From contig NC_026655.2 of the NCBI RefSeq assembly GCF_000004075.3, positions 4,588,001 to 4,652,000 of the forward strand: a stretch of 64,000 nt of DNA, given 5' to 3'. Origin of the DNA: Cucumis sativus. Taxonomy: Eukaryota > Streptophyta > Magnoliopsida > Cucurbitales > Cucurbitaceae. The translations under genes and the position numbers were made by a program. This document shows, one piece after another, positions 11,627-24,312 of the stretch. Each line of letters starts with the position of its first letter. Within the stretch, counting starts at the first letter, position 1. The notes under the pieces are model-generated. The model had not been told where the DNA came from. It made no database searches and saw nothing but the letters and a program-made list of their open reading frames with translations.

Positions 11627-13002
11627 TATATTTTTCTTGTCAGTTCTCTATTGTGCAACTCTCGGTCTATTAGATCTTTTTGTTATTTACAAGGACAAAA
11701 GTATATATTAAATATGTCGATATATATCGATATTAGATATTCATGAATGTATATATCCAACATTTTTCTATAAATGATTGTAAAAAGCAATATGTAAGTT
11801 GTTTAGTGTAATATGAATAAAAATACTAATAACAATATTCATAACTAATTATTTTTAGAGTAAAAAATTTAATTATGAATCTATAAAAATCCTATAATTT
11901 TTTTCACTTTTAGATATATGTGAGATATCCATATTTAATCAATATATCCGTAAAATTAAATTTTCAACATCAAAATCGACTTTGATATTCTAATCCTTTT
12001 GAGGAGGAATATCGTACGTGATGCCTCATTGAGAGAATGATTACCCTAGTTGGGTTAGTTTTTCATAACAAAACCGTGTATGTGGTTAATTACTTTCTTA
12101 TTTTAACCAAGTTAATAAACAAATAGATAAAATCAACAATTGTTCCAAACTACTTTTAGTTCAATTTTTATTAATCTAAATAACAAAGATAAACTTACAA
12201 TTAAAATTTGATGCAAAATCTTGCATGGAATTAATAATTAGAAAGTAATATATGAGTAAAATATCTTCAAGCTAGAACAGAAATAATATCTATAAGAGAA
12301 TAACAACATCTCAACTATATATATATATATAAGTAGCTGCCAAATTTCAAAAGGAAAAAATTTGATACTGGATGAGGTGAAAGTTAAAAAGTATTTATTT
12401 GAGAAAGTGATTATTTCAACACACAACAAAAAAAAAAAATCTTTAAAAAAGAAAACAATATTTAACTTACATCATACGACCAAAGAAGTTCATAAAAAAA
12501 ACAGCTCGAATCATCTATTAGAAGAGTTATCAAACAACTATATGTGAACATTATTCGTTCTTAAATTTATGATACGAGTTTTATTATTGTAAATTATTTT
12601 GCTATTTTTAAAACCGTGCTAATAATAATAATAACGGTGGTAGGGACTCGAAGATGGGATGTAGCGGAAGAGAAACGCCAAGTAGTTGGAGTGGGTGCCA
12701 TGATTTCCATGTGACATTACCTTTCACCAATCACCCTTTTTTTTTCTTTCTTTATTTTCTAAATTAACATTTATTATTCTTTTCTTTTTTCTCAACATCT
12801 ATTTTATTTTCTCCATTTCACATCACCAACTTGTCATATTTCTTTCTTTTCTTTTTTCTTTTTTCTTCTTTTCTCACTACAAAACACAAGTTTTTTTTAG
12901 GGGTCAAATTTTAATTCAACCCCTATTATATATATGTGGAACCCTCTTTATATATATATATATATTGTATTTATTACTTTTTTTTATGATATTATATTGA
13001 AG

Positions 13003-13149
13003 AATTTTCAAAAATAACAAATTTTACAAAAAATATTTATAACTTATAGCAAATTCTATTATTGATATTCATTAATATGCTATAACGATAGAATCTAAAA
13101 TTTTGTTATAGTTGGTAAATATTTTAATTTATTTTGTTATTTTAAAAGA
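13003..13149. mobile_element. AT-rich inverted-repeat element (MITE-like), copy A
   Basis: The left end (TTTTCAAAAATAACAAA, then a TATAGCAAA segment) and the right end (TTTGTTATAG, then ATTTTGTTATTTTAAAA) are imperfect inverted repeats of about 45-50 bp around a short centre. Clearly related sequence recurs at 25.9 kb and 37.4 kb in this window. There is no coding capacity, so it is non-autonomous. The terminal structure fits a miniature DNA transposon. The superfamily is not clear, and I could not fix a target duplication. Confidence 0.6.
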
Positions 13150-13883
13150 TTTTTTTATTATAAAATGAAATAAGTGGTAGAACTAATCAATGTTATGATA
13201 TTAACAAATAGTAGCGAGTTAGTTAGTTGTGAATATTATTGGTTTAGATTTTTATTTTTAATCATTTAAATTATGATGGAATATTTAGGGTTGTAAATTG
13301 ACAAATTGATTGAGGAATAAATGTGTTAGTTTTTTTTTTATATTTAATTAGATGTGTTTGTGAACCTTAATTATTACATAATATTTTTAAAAAAATAATT
13401 GGTACCTCAATCTGAAAATTAGGTTGATTTTTGAAAGTTAAAATTATTTTCTCACTATTTGGTTGAATTTTTATGTAAATTTCAAAAAGAAAACTTGAAT
13501 TTTTAAATTTTCAACATGAAAATTAATAGAAGATGATTTTTTTAAAAACTTCGTCAAAAAAGAGAGAAAGAAAAGTTGTATGGTATCCCAAATTTTGAAA
13601 CTTTGAGTTGAATTTTGAACTTTATGGAAATAGTGTTTGTAAACTTAATTTTCACCTTAGAAAACTAAATTATGACTTATTTAAGTAATTTTTTTGGGGT
13701 AACATTTCGAGTTTACGAGAGAGAAAATGAAATAAATCCCGAGGACATGAAAATAAAGTTAAAAAATACTTACAGTAACTAAAAGTTACTATCTATACTA
13801 AAAATATGACTTTTCTTTTCAGTAATTCTTATTATTATTATTTTAAAGATTTTTGGTTATTTTTCTTTTAGGTTTTTTAGTTA

Positions 13884-13946
13884 TTTACTCTTTTCTTTAT
13901 TTTTTACTCTTTTCTTTATTTTTTTACTCTTTTCTTTATTTTTTTT
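13884..13946. repeat. three-copy T-rich minisatellite
   Basis: The unit TTACTCTTTTCTTTATTTT repeats three times in a row with small length differences in the T runs (period about 20-23 bp). No gene nearby. Confidence 0.8.
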
Positions 13947-15896
13947 ACTATGCTATTTGAATGTCTGTCTATTTAAATGAAATCAAAATATTACATAATT
14001 TTTCTTTTCTCTTTTTATATCAATATAAAAAAAATATATTGAAATTTCTTATTTTTTTTAACTTAATTATAGAAACTTCAAGGTTAAACGTATTTACGTT
14101 AGAACAATTTTATGTTTATATTTTCATTATATTAAAAACTCTTGATATAGAAGGGAAAAAAAGAAGAAGAAGTTGTCTTGTATTAATGAGATGTTAGGGA
14201 AACTTGATGGTGACTTATATGACATGAGAGTGGTCCTCTACTTTATTTTGGCTATACTTTTCTCAAATGCAATGTGCTATTGCTTTCCCTTAAATCAATT
14301 CTCTATATTTTATTCTTCGTTTTTTCTTTTTTTAATCTTTTCACAGTGTTGTCAAAATATCAACCAAACATTAAAAAAAAAATATATCACTAAACATCAC
14401 AAATGTTCGACGATAAGAACAACTAAAACAGTGACGATTAGTTAATTATTTTACAAACACGTTTTATTCCATATTTAAAGATATTACTAAACAGCCCAAA
14501 CGTTTAGTAATAGTGATGTCGATGTACATATTTTATAGCTTTTTTAGATGGAATTTTATTAAATAAGAACTTGAAAGTTAAGGGAATAAATTAATAATAG
14601 AAGAGAGAAAGAAAATGAAAGAGTCACGTTTTGGATAAAAATTGAAAAGATGGGTGTGGGCGACCCTACGAACCAATGGTATAATATTGTCCCGTAATTA
14701 TAATCATAATAAAGTTTTTTTTGTTTTTGTTTTTCATTTTAAAACTTTTATTTCAAGAAAATAAAGTTTAAATCTGTATATCATTTAGGATTTTGAATTT
14801 CAAAAAATTATAAATATAAGGATAACAACTCTCAAATATCTTCACAATGTTCATCATCTTATCTAATCGATTTGAGACTTTGGATGGATTCACATGTTGG
14901 ATGAAAAATGTTTATTAATTAATTTTAAATGCTTTATGAATATTTTCGTTAGGGATAAAAATGTAATTTCGTTCTTATTTATAAATATTTGAAAAAAATT
15001 GTGTATTCAATCATTAAACTTGAATACTATGAGACAATACACACAAAGCATTTAATTATAAAACAACATATAAACCAAGAAAAGAAAATTGTGTGGCCAA
15101 TATAAACCTATGTATCTATCTATTCATATTTGATTTTACTACTCAAATATTCAACTATATTAAACTAAAATGAAATATCATTCTTTTTATGGTTTGATCT
15201 ATGATTTACATTTTCTTGATATCTAAGAATAATAAATTACTTCCTCTTTTTTTTTTTTTTTTTGGGTTATTGGAATATTTTTTTAGTTTCAAGCTCATAT
15301 TAAGTCCATTAATTAAATCCCAACTTTAGTGTAGGAGAATCTAATGTCTATTATTTAACTTTGCAAATTACCAAATGCTTACATCAATCCTAATAAATAA
15401 ATGACAGCTTATGCATAAATACTTTATTGATAAACAATTCCAAATATATATATATATTTATATATCCAATTATCATTTGACTTTGCAATTATCAATTCAA
15501 AGTGTGAGAATATATCAAATAATTATGTTATTGTTTTGTTTTGTCAGACAAATATAATCTATATATATAATGTTATCATTTATTTGACTTTAATCATTCA
15601 TCTTTGCATGCATTGTATAATGACAATTGACAATGATATAGGATTTAAAAGATAAACAATTATGTATGGAAGAATTAAAAATAAAAAATAAAAAAAAACA
15701 CCATTAGTAAAAAACTATTTTATCATATAATTTTTTTTTAGAAAAATTATCAAACCAAACCTCATGGCTATTTGTTTATTCAAAAATTTTAAAATAAATA
15801 TACTAACCAGCTTGTTATAATTTATTGTTATTACTATTTTAGTTTTAAATTCAATTTATGGAAAGAGTAAAGGGAAAGAGAGATGGAATAATTTAA

Positions 15897-15902
<6 letters not shown>

Positions 15903-15937
<35 letters not shown>
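15903..15937. repeat. (AT)n microsatellite
   Basis: About 17 uninterrupted AT units in gene-poor DNA. A similar (TA)n tract lies at 16256-16281. Confidence 0.9.
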
Positions 15938-15940
<3 letters not shown>

Positions 15941-16057
15941 AAAATTAAATCTAAAATGTTAAACAATAGTTTTAAGTTATAAAGAGTAGTTTAAAGATTT
16001 TTGAAGCCTATTCAATAACTTTATTTAAAAACTAAACATGCATATTATTTGATAAAT

Positions 16058-16135
16058 TAAGCATATCTCAACCGACATAATGCTTGTACTATAATCTCGA
16101 AGTCAAAGATTCGATTCTCTCGATTCACGTATTAT
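16058..16135 (+). mobile_element. possible tRNA-derived SINE head
   Basis: The segment has a degenerate Pol III A box (ATCTCAACCGACATAATGC, compare TRGCNNAGYNGG) near 16064-16082. About 35 bp further on, at 16108-16118, it has a B-box-like GATTCGATTCT (compare GGTTCGANTCC). Spacing matches a tRNA-related promoter, but the flanks do not fold into a cloverleaf. This is the pattern of an old tRNA-derived SINE or tRNA pseudogene. No clear tail or target duplication was found. Confidence 0.3.
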
Positions 16136-16310
16136 AGAAAAAATCATACATTCTCTTCTATGGACTAATTTATATAGAACTATACAAACAATGATTGATG
16201 AAGATACATAATTACTTAACTTTCAAAAAGAGAAAAACATAATTACTTAACCATAATATATATATATATATATATATATAAACAAACTCATTGCTAATTG
16301 TTTCAATAAA

Positions 16311-16376
16311 TGGGCTGGGCCCAAACAAAGAGAGATGGAATTAGAGAACACCGGCCCAATACTCCTTGGGCCGTTC
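16311..16376. promoter_or_regulatory. promoter-like cluster of GGCCCA/TGGGCC motifs
   Basis: Within 65 bp there are TGGGCTGGGCCCAA, CCGGCCCAAT and TTGGGCCG. These match the site II/TCP type elements found near plant transcription starts. The following frame (about 90 codons) looks like chance and no recognised gene lies on either side, so this is a promoter-like patch with no known gene. Confidence 0.35.
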
Positions 16377-18102
16377 ACATACTTTTTTTTTTGTCAAATT
16401 GCTAACTATACCCTTTTGTTATTAGTAAATTTCAATACTGCCCAATTTGAATTAGATGAGATAACTCTTTATACATTTAAAGAATTATTAGTAATAAAAT
16501 TATCGTTGGTAGACTCGATTTGTCGGTGGACGTTTGCCAATGATATCATCACATGGAAATACAAATCCCTTTTAAACTTTTTTTTTATACATATAAAAAA
16601 AAAATAAGATTTTAAATTATTCAATTTGTTTTCAACAAAATTGAAGGAGAAATATTTTATATTTTAGTTGTGTGATGAAGAATGTTGGAATCTTCCATTA
16701 AGAGGCTTAGGATTCTTAGAAAAGGTTGAAGAAATTGGACCACTAAATATGAAGCTCCCTTTCTTTCACACTCAAAACTTTACATCAAACTATATATAAT
16801 GCCAAATAACACAATTAATTTGGAAGTAACACAATCTTAACATTATTATCAAATTATTTATTGTTACATATATTAGTCATGGTATGTCAAATGATCAGCT
16901 ACACCATGACAGGCTAGCAAGTCCCCTTTTATAGATATAAACTGTTCAACCAAATAAGAAAAAACGATTTGGATATATATATAAAAAGCATAAAATTGAG
17001 AGAGGTTCAAAGCCACTAGATCGTGACTAAATCTGTCCCTGAATGTAACTTTAAACTGAACCAAAAGCGCATAGAGTTTTAGTAAAAAACTGAACTTTTC
17101 GTTCAGTTTGTTTGGTTTTAGTGAACCCCTCTGTAGAATGGATGGTTAAAATCAATCGCCATTCTCTAGACAAGAGATCCATCGCCATCCAAACTATAAG
17201 TAAATCAACGTGCATGTGTCATGAAACAACAGAGACTAAATTATCACAACTGATGTAAAGTTGACCTGTAAATTATTGGGAGTTTAAATTTCTGCAGAAA
17301 TCAGATTTGACCCCCACAAAAAAAATGAAAATATAGAATCTTAGGGAGGAGTTAATTGTAATCTTATAATGTGGAAAATTTGTCTGACATAGACAAGGAG
17401 CTGTACAATAATAATCTGCGTATGTAGTAATTAAGAAGAGAACACAGTTGGGACAATATATTTAATGTCTTCATCAATAATGCATGGCCCCCAACAAACA
17501 AATATTGCCCAATTATACAACAATGATGCACCAAAAAAGCTGTCTCAATAAGTTAGTGGGTGTGTGTTTATTTATTTCAACCAACTGCACAGAAATGAAA
17601 TGAAAAAACTTAATAAAAAGTAAGGATATATCTTTGAATTGGGTGTCATCAAAATATATATGTTTTTTTTTTTGTTTGCCAACTAGAAAATGAGATTTGT
17701 GAAGCGAAGTCTTGTGAATGGACATCACAACAGAGCTCTCATCATAGAAAAAAGAACATCTCAATTTGAACACAGATCAAAAGTTGCATCAGAAGCAAAA
17801 GCAAAAGCCAAAAGCCAAAAAGTAAAGGCAAAGGCAGTAATTAATTACATCACCCACCCAACCCAACAACAACAAAATACAACAAGCTATGACAATTTAT
17901 CATCCACCCCAAGTATTGACTAAACAGAGTGAAACAAAAAAAAAAATTAGTACAATAACAAGAGATTAGGGAATTCAAATTGATGGCAAATCCTTCTTTT
18001 TCTTTCTTTTTTTTTTCTTGGCTTCAAATGAAAGATATGATCGCAGGTAAATTGAGAGATTGCAACAAATGGAGATAAATGTTTCCCTATAAACCACCAA
18101 AC

Positions 18103-20665
18103 TCACCTAGAAGATGCATCGTCTGAATCGTGAGCAGCGTCGGGTTGTGGATTGACAGCTTCGTGAAGGCTGGATTGGCGAAGCTCTTCTATACGCTTTG
18201 TGACTTCCGACATTGAGGGACGCTTGTCAGGATACTGAGCTGCACAATCGACTGCAAGTTGCAATAGTTGAACCATCTCCTCCTCAACGTTTTGGTACCT
18301 AAGAAGCTCGAGGTCGAAAACTTCGGAAGTCCACTCTTCCCTAACAACTGACTGCACCCATCTAGGTAGATCAACTCCTTCCTCGTTTAAAAGGGAATGT
18401 GTAGGAGCCTTTCCTGTCAAAAGCTCCAAAAGCAATACGCCAAAGCTATAGACATCAGCCTTGTGGGATACTTTACGGGGATCGGTGACCTCTGGTGCAC
18501 GGTAACCAGCAACTCTGGTGGGTGTGGAAGGTGGTCCGACAAGATGTGCTAAACCGAAATCAGAAACTCGAGCATCATAAGATTTTGTTAGAAGAATATT
18601 GGAAGATTTTATGTTTCCATGGGAAACATTAGGGCCTTGAGAATGCAGATATTCAATGCCACGGGCAGCTCCAAGGGCAATTCCGGACCTGATTTCCCAA
18701 TTCAATGGAGTCCTACCAGCGCCTTTGTTTCCTGTAGTTAAAAGTAAGCAACAAAGAAAGAGTAAAGATAAAGCTTCTTCGAAAGATTGTAGCTCCCAAC
18801 TTATCTTCTTTACTTTTACACACAAAAAAAAAAGTTTCTGTTTCTTTTACAGGTATAAATGTTGATCAATTAAGTTACTAAAATATCATATTTTTTATCT
18901 GAGGAAGGGGAGAGAGAACTAGCAGGGAACAAAAAAAAATGCAAAGACTAAACTCGAGTCCTCTAATTTAACTACCGCCATTGGTGTAAAAATGCAAATA
19001 GAAATAGTAACACCTGATTTAACCACAATCCCAAATCAATCAAACCTTCAACGTTTTTGGAAGATGCAATTAAACAAAGAGATGGCAATGGCAGGAAAAA
19101 GTAAAACAGAAGATAGAAAAAGTGAGACATGTCAAAGAGGAAATGAACAAGCAATGAGGAACAAGTAGTACAATAAAGTATGTAAAGGCAACGATAATCA
19201 AAATGTACAACAGCCAGGCATCCGAGATCAAACTACAGAAAGTAAAAGCCATTATGTACAACCAATCAATCATAAACGGAACAAGCAATCGAAACATCGT
19301 ACCATGTAAGAGAGCAGATAAACTTCCCATGGCCATGTAATCATAAACAAGAAGCTTCTCATCCCTACTGAAATAGTAAGCCCTGAGAGGGACCAAGCTT
19401 TCATGATCCATGGATCCAACAGCTTCAATCTTCTCTCTAAATTCCCTCTCTGTTATGGTAACATCCTTCAACCTCTTCACGGCCACAACAGAACCCACTT
19501 CCAAAACAGCTTTGTAAGCAGTCCCAAAGGTTCCTTTCCCCAACACTTCAGCTGAAGCCCTCAAAAGATCCTCCAAATCAAACACCCTTGCAGCATTACC
19601 AAAGAACACCAATTTTTTAGTCCCAGTACCATTGGCACTCACTTCCCCTTTTGCAGTCCCGGCCGCCACTGTTGCAGCAGAAGCAACAGCAGCAGCAGTG
19701 GCAGGCACAGTATAACCATTACTGTAACCCCCATTTTCAATCTCACCAGGTGGCTTACTGCCCTGAATTTCCACTTCAGGATTCTTCACTGTGGCTACAT
19801 CGACTGAACTCGTTTTCTTAGCACTCTTCTTTCGGCACAAAAGCATTAAGATTACAAGAATCAACACAAAAGCCAGTACAGATCCAATTACAATCCCAGC
19901 AATGGCTCCCCCTGCCAGCTTTTTCTTGTGTCCAGAGCCGCCATTGTTGCCAACCTCCCCTGTCGGCACAACAAGATCACCAGAGCAAGCTTCAAGAGGA
20001 CCTCCGCAGAGAGAATTCCCCAAAAAGGAACTCGAAGAAAACGACTGCAATCCCTTAGGAACCGACCCATTTAACTGATTGTTAGAAACATTGAACTGAT
20101 CCAGAGGGATCTTCAAGTCCGGGATAGACCCAGAGAGATGATTTTTCTCAAGGAACAGAGTCTTGAGACGGGTCAAATTGTTGAACCCAGAAGAGATCTC
20201 CCCAGAAAAGTTATTGGAAGCCAAATTAAGACGAACAAGGTCAGGAAGCTGGAACAAGAAATCAGGAATAAGGCCTGAAAACTCATTACCTTGCAAATAG
20301 AGGTTCCGAAGATTAATGCAGGCAGAGAGATCTGACGGGAGCTGACCGGAAAGTGCATTGAGTCGAAGGCTAAGAGTACGAAGGTGCGTCAAGTTCCCAA
20401 AAATCCCAACCGGTAATGGACCGAAAAGCGCCGCTCCGGGGAGACGAAGAACAGTGACACGATTGTCCTCACATTGAATCCCAGGCCAAGAACAGGTGTT
20501 CTGATCAGTCACATTCCAGAGGAGAAGAGTCCGGCCACCCACAGCAGAACGAAGGGCCAAAAGAGCTGTTCTATCAGAAGCAAGATCTGGTTTCACAGTG
20601 GAGAGTAAAAGAGAGAATCCGAGAAGAAACAAAGAGAAGAAACGAATTCCCATCTGGGTTTGCAT
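18103..20665 (-). CDS. RKL1: LRR receptor-like kinase, RKL1/RLK902 type (probable pseudokinase)
   Basis: Two exons, 20665-19303 and 18731-18103, join in frame to 663 residues, the usual size for LRR-III kinases. The order is: hydrophobic signal peptide (about 1-29), N-terminal LRR cap with a CSWPGIQC cysteine pair, about five leucine-rich repeats, a Gly-rich juxtamembrane stretch, one membrane helix (about 260-285, ending LLCRKK), then a kinase-like domain. The glycine loop [10 protein letters not shown] and Lys397 are present and DFG is at 512-514, but the catalytic HRD is HGN at 492-494. RKL1/RLK902 relatives share this loss and are usually annotated as inactive kinases. Known relatives act at the plasma membrane as signalling partners in defence. 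The intron position in the kinase domain is typical of the subfamily. Whether this is the RKL1 or the RLK902 ortholog cannot be told, since that pair split within Brassicales. Confidence 0.93.
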
Positions 20666-21990
20666 TATGAAATGATTATAGCAAAACCCAGTTGAGATTA
20701 TGCAAAATGGAGGTATGTGATTAAGAAAAAACGGAAACCCAGTGAAGTTGGGAAGACATTGGTGGGAACTTAGGTTAAAGGGAATGAAAAGAAGGAGAAA
20801 AAGGTTAGAGTATGAGTTGGGGAAGCTGGAAAATGTGTGCTGGCTGTTGCTTTTTGAATTGGGTAAGAGTCTTAGAGGAATTTCACAGAGTTACACAGGC
20901 TGTGCAATGGCTGTGGCTGAGAAGATGATCAGATTTCATTTCTTCAGTATATATATTTTCATAAATATATATATAAATTCAAAGAGACAAAGAGAGAGAG
21001 AGAGAAATAGGGTTAGAAGCATTCCATGCTTTTTTGTGTATCCAAAAGCCAGTGGTCACTCTCTTGCTTGTCAAATTCACAAACCTATCTTCATTTTTCT
21101 TTCTTCAAAAATTTTGTCTTTTTTACCTTCTATCTAATTTCCTTTCCATTTTTATTGTTTCCTCTAATCTTCTTTTTCCATTTTCTCCCCACATAAACTT
21201 CCCATTCAACCCAACAATTACATCAATTACTATCAACTTAAATACAATTCAAATCTTTCTCCCTAGTTTAAATTTTTCCCACTCATATCAACAAAGTTGT
21301 GTTTATCACAATTTAGATATTACGAGATTTATAAGTTATTAAATCTTAAATATGTCATCACTATCACTTTACTTAGACATGCTTACGATGAACATTTCAT
21401 CGTTTTTATAATACCTATAGTGATTTTTATTCCATTTTCATCAACTCCATCCGTAGCTCTTCTAATTTATATTTTGAAACTTATACGTTAATGTTACAAG
21501 TTTAGTTTCTAAACTTTTATCTACGTGTTGATTTTGTCTCATAACTTTTAAGTTCGTGTTTAATATGTCCATTAAGTTTCTATCGAATTATTCATCTTAT
21601 ACCTAATAGCTCGTTAATGTATTGGACATATTCTTTATATTCAAATATTTGATAAACATAAATTGAAGAAAAAAATTACTAGAAAATCAAAATTTTACAA
21701 TAATATATATAGCAAATACTTTGTAAATGTGTCACATAGGTTGACTAATACCTTAGTATATAAATATCATTACATATTTATATATAATAACAATAAAAGA
21801 TCATTCTACTTATGTATAATATTTATACTTTTAGCAAAGACTTTCATTGTTTTTAGTTATGATATTTATTATCACACATGTTATAGAGATTGAAATTTTG
21901 TTTAGGTTTAGGCATGCAGATATGTTTGCACTTGAAAATAATCATAATTTGATATTAATATTATTGTTTGCAAATGTAATTAGAGTTGGG

Positions 21991-22024
21991 ATGATTATGA
22001 TTATGATTATGATTATGATTATTA
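21991..22024. repeat. (ATGATT)n hexamer repeat
   Basis: About five and a half ATGATT units in tandem. Confidence 0.85.
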
Positions 22025-24147
22025 TCATCAAATGAATTAAAATTTGATTAATTGGGGAATGTGAATGTCCAGCCTGTTTTCTTTTCACATTAATGATTTG
22101 TTTTTTAGTTTATTGTGCAATTTGCAATATGGTTACCAACTTTAGGGTATTTAATAGATTAATTACTATAAACCCTTAGAATAATTCATCATTATATCAA
22201 AATTATTTAGCAATGTCTTAATATAGATTCATTTAATTTTCTTTCTATTTCTCCATTCCCAAGAGGATAGATTGCACCAAATGGTATCCAATGGATATCA
22301 ATGAGAAAGGTTACCCCATTTGTACTTTAAGAAAAATTAGGTTACCTTTGCATGTAAAAGAGAAAATTAACATCTTCTTTTCATAATTGTTAGGGTTTTA
22401 GCTTCATTTTATTTTAGATCGAATACTGTTTTTTTTTTTCTTTCGTTATCGGTATTTTGTCAATAGTTTAACCCGTTCGATTTTGAAAACTAGAAATGAA
22501 AGTTTTTAGAATCTTGCTTTTTTGTTTTGAAATTTAGATAAGAATTCAATCGTTTTGTTATATGAAATGAAAAGGAAATTATAGATTTAATCTTCAAATT
22601 GAAAAACTAAAAACGAATTTGTTACTAGAAAAATCATTATATTTAAGTTTTTAAGTTTAGTGTATACTGCCATTTTACCATTGATATCAAATTGAGTTGT
22701 GTTTCATTTTTATTACGCTTTTAATTTTAAATTTTCATTAAATACTCCCCTACAATTAGTAACGTTAAAGAAGTGTTTACGGGTGCAATTAGAGAATAGT
22801 GGATTGCTACTGAGATCCACAATATAGTGTGCACCTCAAACACATACTATTACAATATTATAATCTTCATACTATTATAAGTAACTCGTCGCTTAAAGTA
22901 ACTAATAAGCAAAACTAAACGAAAAGTGAACTTTTAGTATATATATATATATTCTATTTCTTTTTAAACTTAAGCTTACTTTGTTTCTCAAATATACGGA
23001 TGGAATTCTTAATCGAATTGAAAAAACAAAAACAAGTTTTTAAAGATATAACGACTAAACAAGAGATATTTTGATGTAAAGCGAAAGAGACTCGACTAAA
23101 CACGTAAGTAGTAGTATTTAAAAAATGATGAACATATAGTATTTGTGAAATTTGGATGATGGTTCAACTCAATTATATATCAAACAAAGTTTTCTTTTAT
23201 ATCTTTTGTCCACATTGGAAGACTGTAAAGGGCCACATAAATACTCCTTTACAAATGCCCAATTTTAGATGACAATATGTCTATCTATAAATGCCACTTT
23301 TTGTTCATAATTATTATTGGTTTGGTCACCACAAATACTTTCTTTCAAACTTTTTTGTTTTCTAACCAAATTATTACTCATGAAAATTGCAAATAATAAT
23401 TTCCAAGTAATGAGTGTTTGGTTTTCTTTTTTTGGATTAATTCATTGTTCTTGGATTCCAAACCTCTCATTGCTTCAAAAGTTTCTCATTCTCATAATTC
23501 ATTACCTTTTGACCTATTCTTTTCCTATATCAAACTACTTTTTTTTTAATAATGAATTATCTTTAAAAAAAAGTATTATGAATAGGAAAAAAAATGTAAA
23601 TAGTTTCAGATTTTAAAATTTGAAATTAACCATAAAAACTTTGAATATAAATAAATAAAATAAAATAAAAAATAAATAGAATTCTTTTTTAAAGTTTAGA
23701 GACTAAAACAAGCGTTTTAAAAACTCGGAGAGACCAAAATATTACTAAATACAAAGTTCAAGAACCAAAACAGAATTAAACCACTAATTTGTAGAATACT
23801 TCAAAATAATCATGCCACCGACAACTTATAGATTTTTTTTTAAAAAATTACATTTATTACGTGAACAAATCCAAAAACATACATTAAAAAAACCAAAAAA
23901 CAAATGGAACATTCGAGTAAATTTTTCTATATTTTAATGTGTCATTCATTAATATCTACGAAAGCATACTACGTTATTCTAAATATTTCGAGTTGTTCAC
24001 TTACAAACAAAAAGAAAAATCAACACAAAAATTTAGTCCTTCAATTTTGAAAACGAACAATATAATTGAAACCACACTTATGATATATATATATATATAT
24101 AATAAAGGCGATAATTTAATAAACCTAAAAAATAATTTAAAGAGTAT

Positions 24148-24312
24148 CTCCGGGCGGTCCGCTGGATGATCCGATTCGATCCGATCCGATCATATAATTT
24201 GCCGACGAAACGCACCCGACAAACTCGGCGGTCTATTAAAATTATATTATATAAAAGAAAACAAATAATATATATTAATGAATAATAACGTTGACGGTGG
24301 GACCCGCACAGG
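24148..24312. promoter_or_regulatory. isolated GC-rich, promoter-like island
   Basis: Two GC-rich blocks in an AT desert. The first (24150-24235) has four near-tandem GATCC/GATTC pentamers followed by GCCGACGAAACGCACCCGAC. The second (24290-24312) reads GACGGTGGGACCCGCAC, close to the TCP consensus GTGGGNCC. No downstream gene is recognisable on either strand. It could be the start of a non-coding transcript or a relic promoter. Confidence 0.3.

Larger units (their letters stand above)
9254..18102. other. gene-poor 8.8 kb region
   Basis: Very AT-rich DNA between the JAZ promoter and the 3' end of the receptor kinase gene. Open frames here are short, low in complexity and unlike any family I know. 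What can be supported is listed separately: simple repeats, an inverted-repeat element at 13.0 kb, a minisatellite at 13.9 kb, a tRNA-like SINE head at 16.06 kb and a GGCCCA-rich promoter-like patch at 16.3 kb. The last several hundred bases should include the receptor kinase 3' UTR. Confidence 0.6.

Noticed and set aside
16335-16607. 90-codon frame just after the GGCCCA cluster
   Set aside because: Tempting because of the promoter-like motifs, but the protein ends in a Lys run and has no recognisable features. I keep the motif cluster and not the frame.
17087-17109. Hairpin AAACTGAAC-TTTTC-GTTCAGTTT as a microRNA or terminator
   Set aside because: Stem is only 9 bp with a 5-nt loop, too short for a plant microRNA precursor, and it matches no known mature microRNA I remember.
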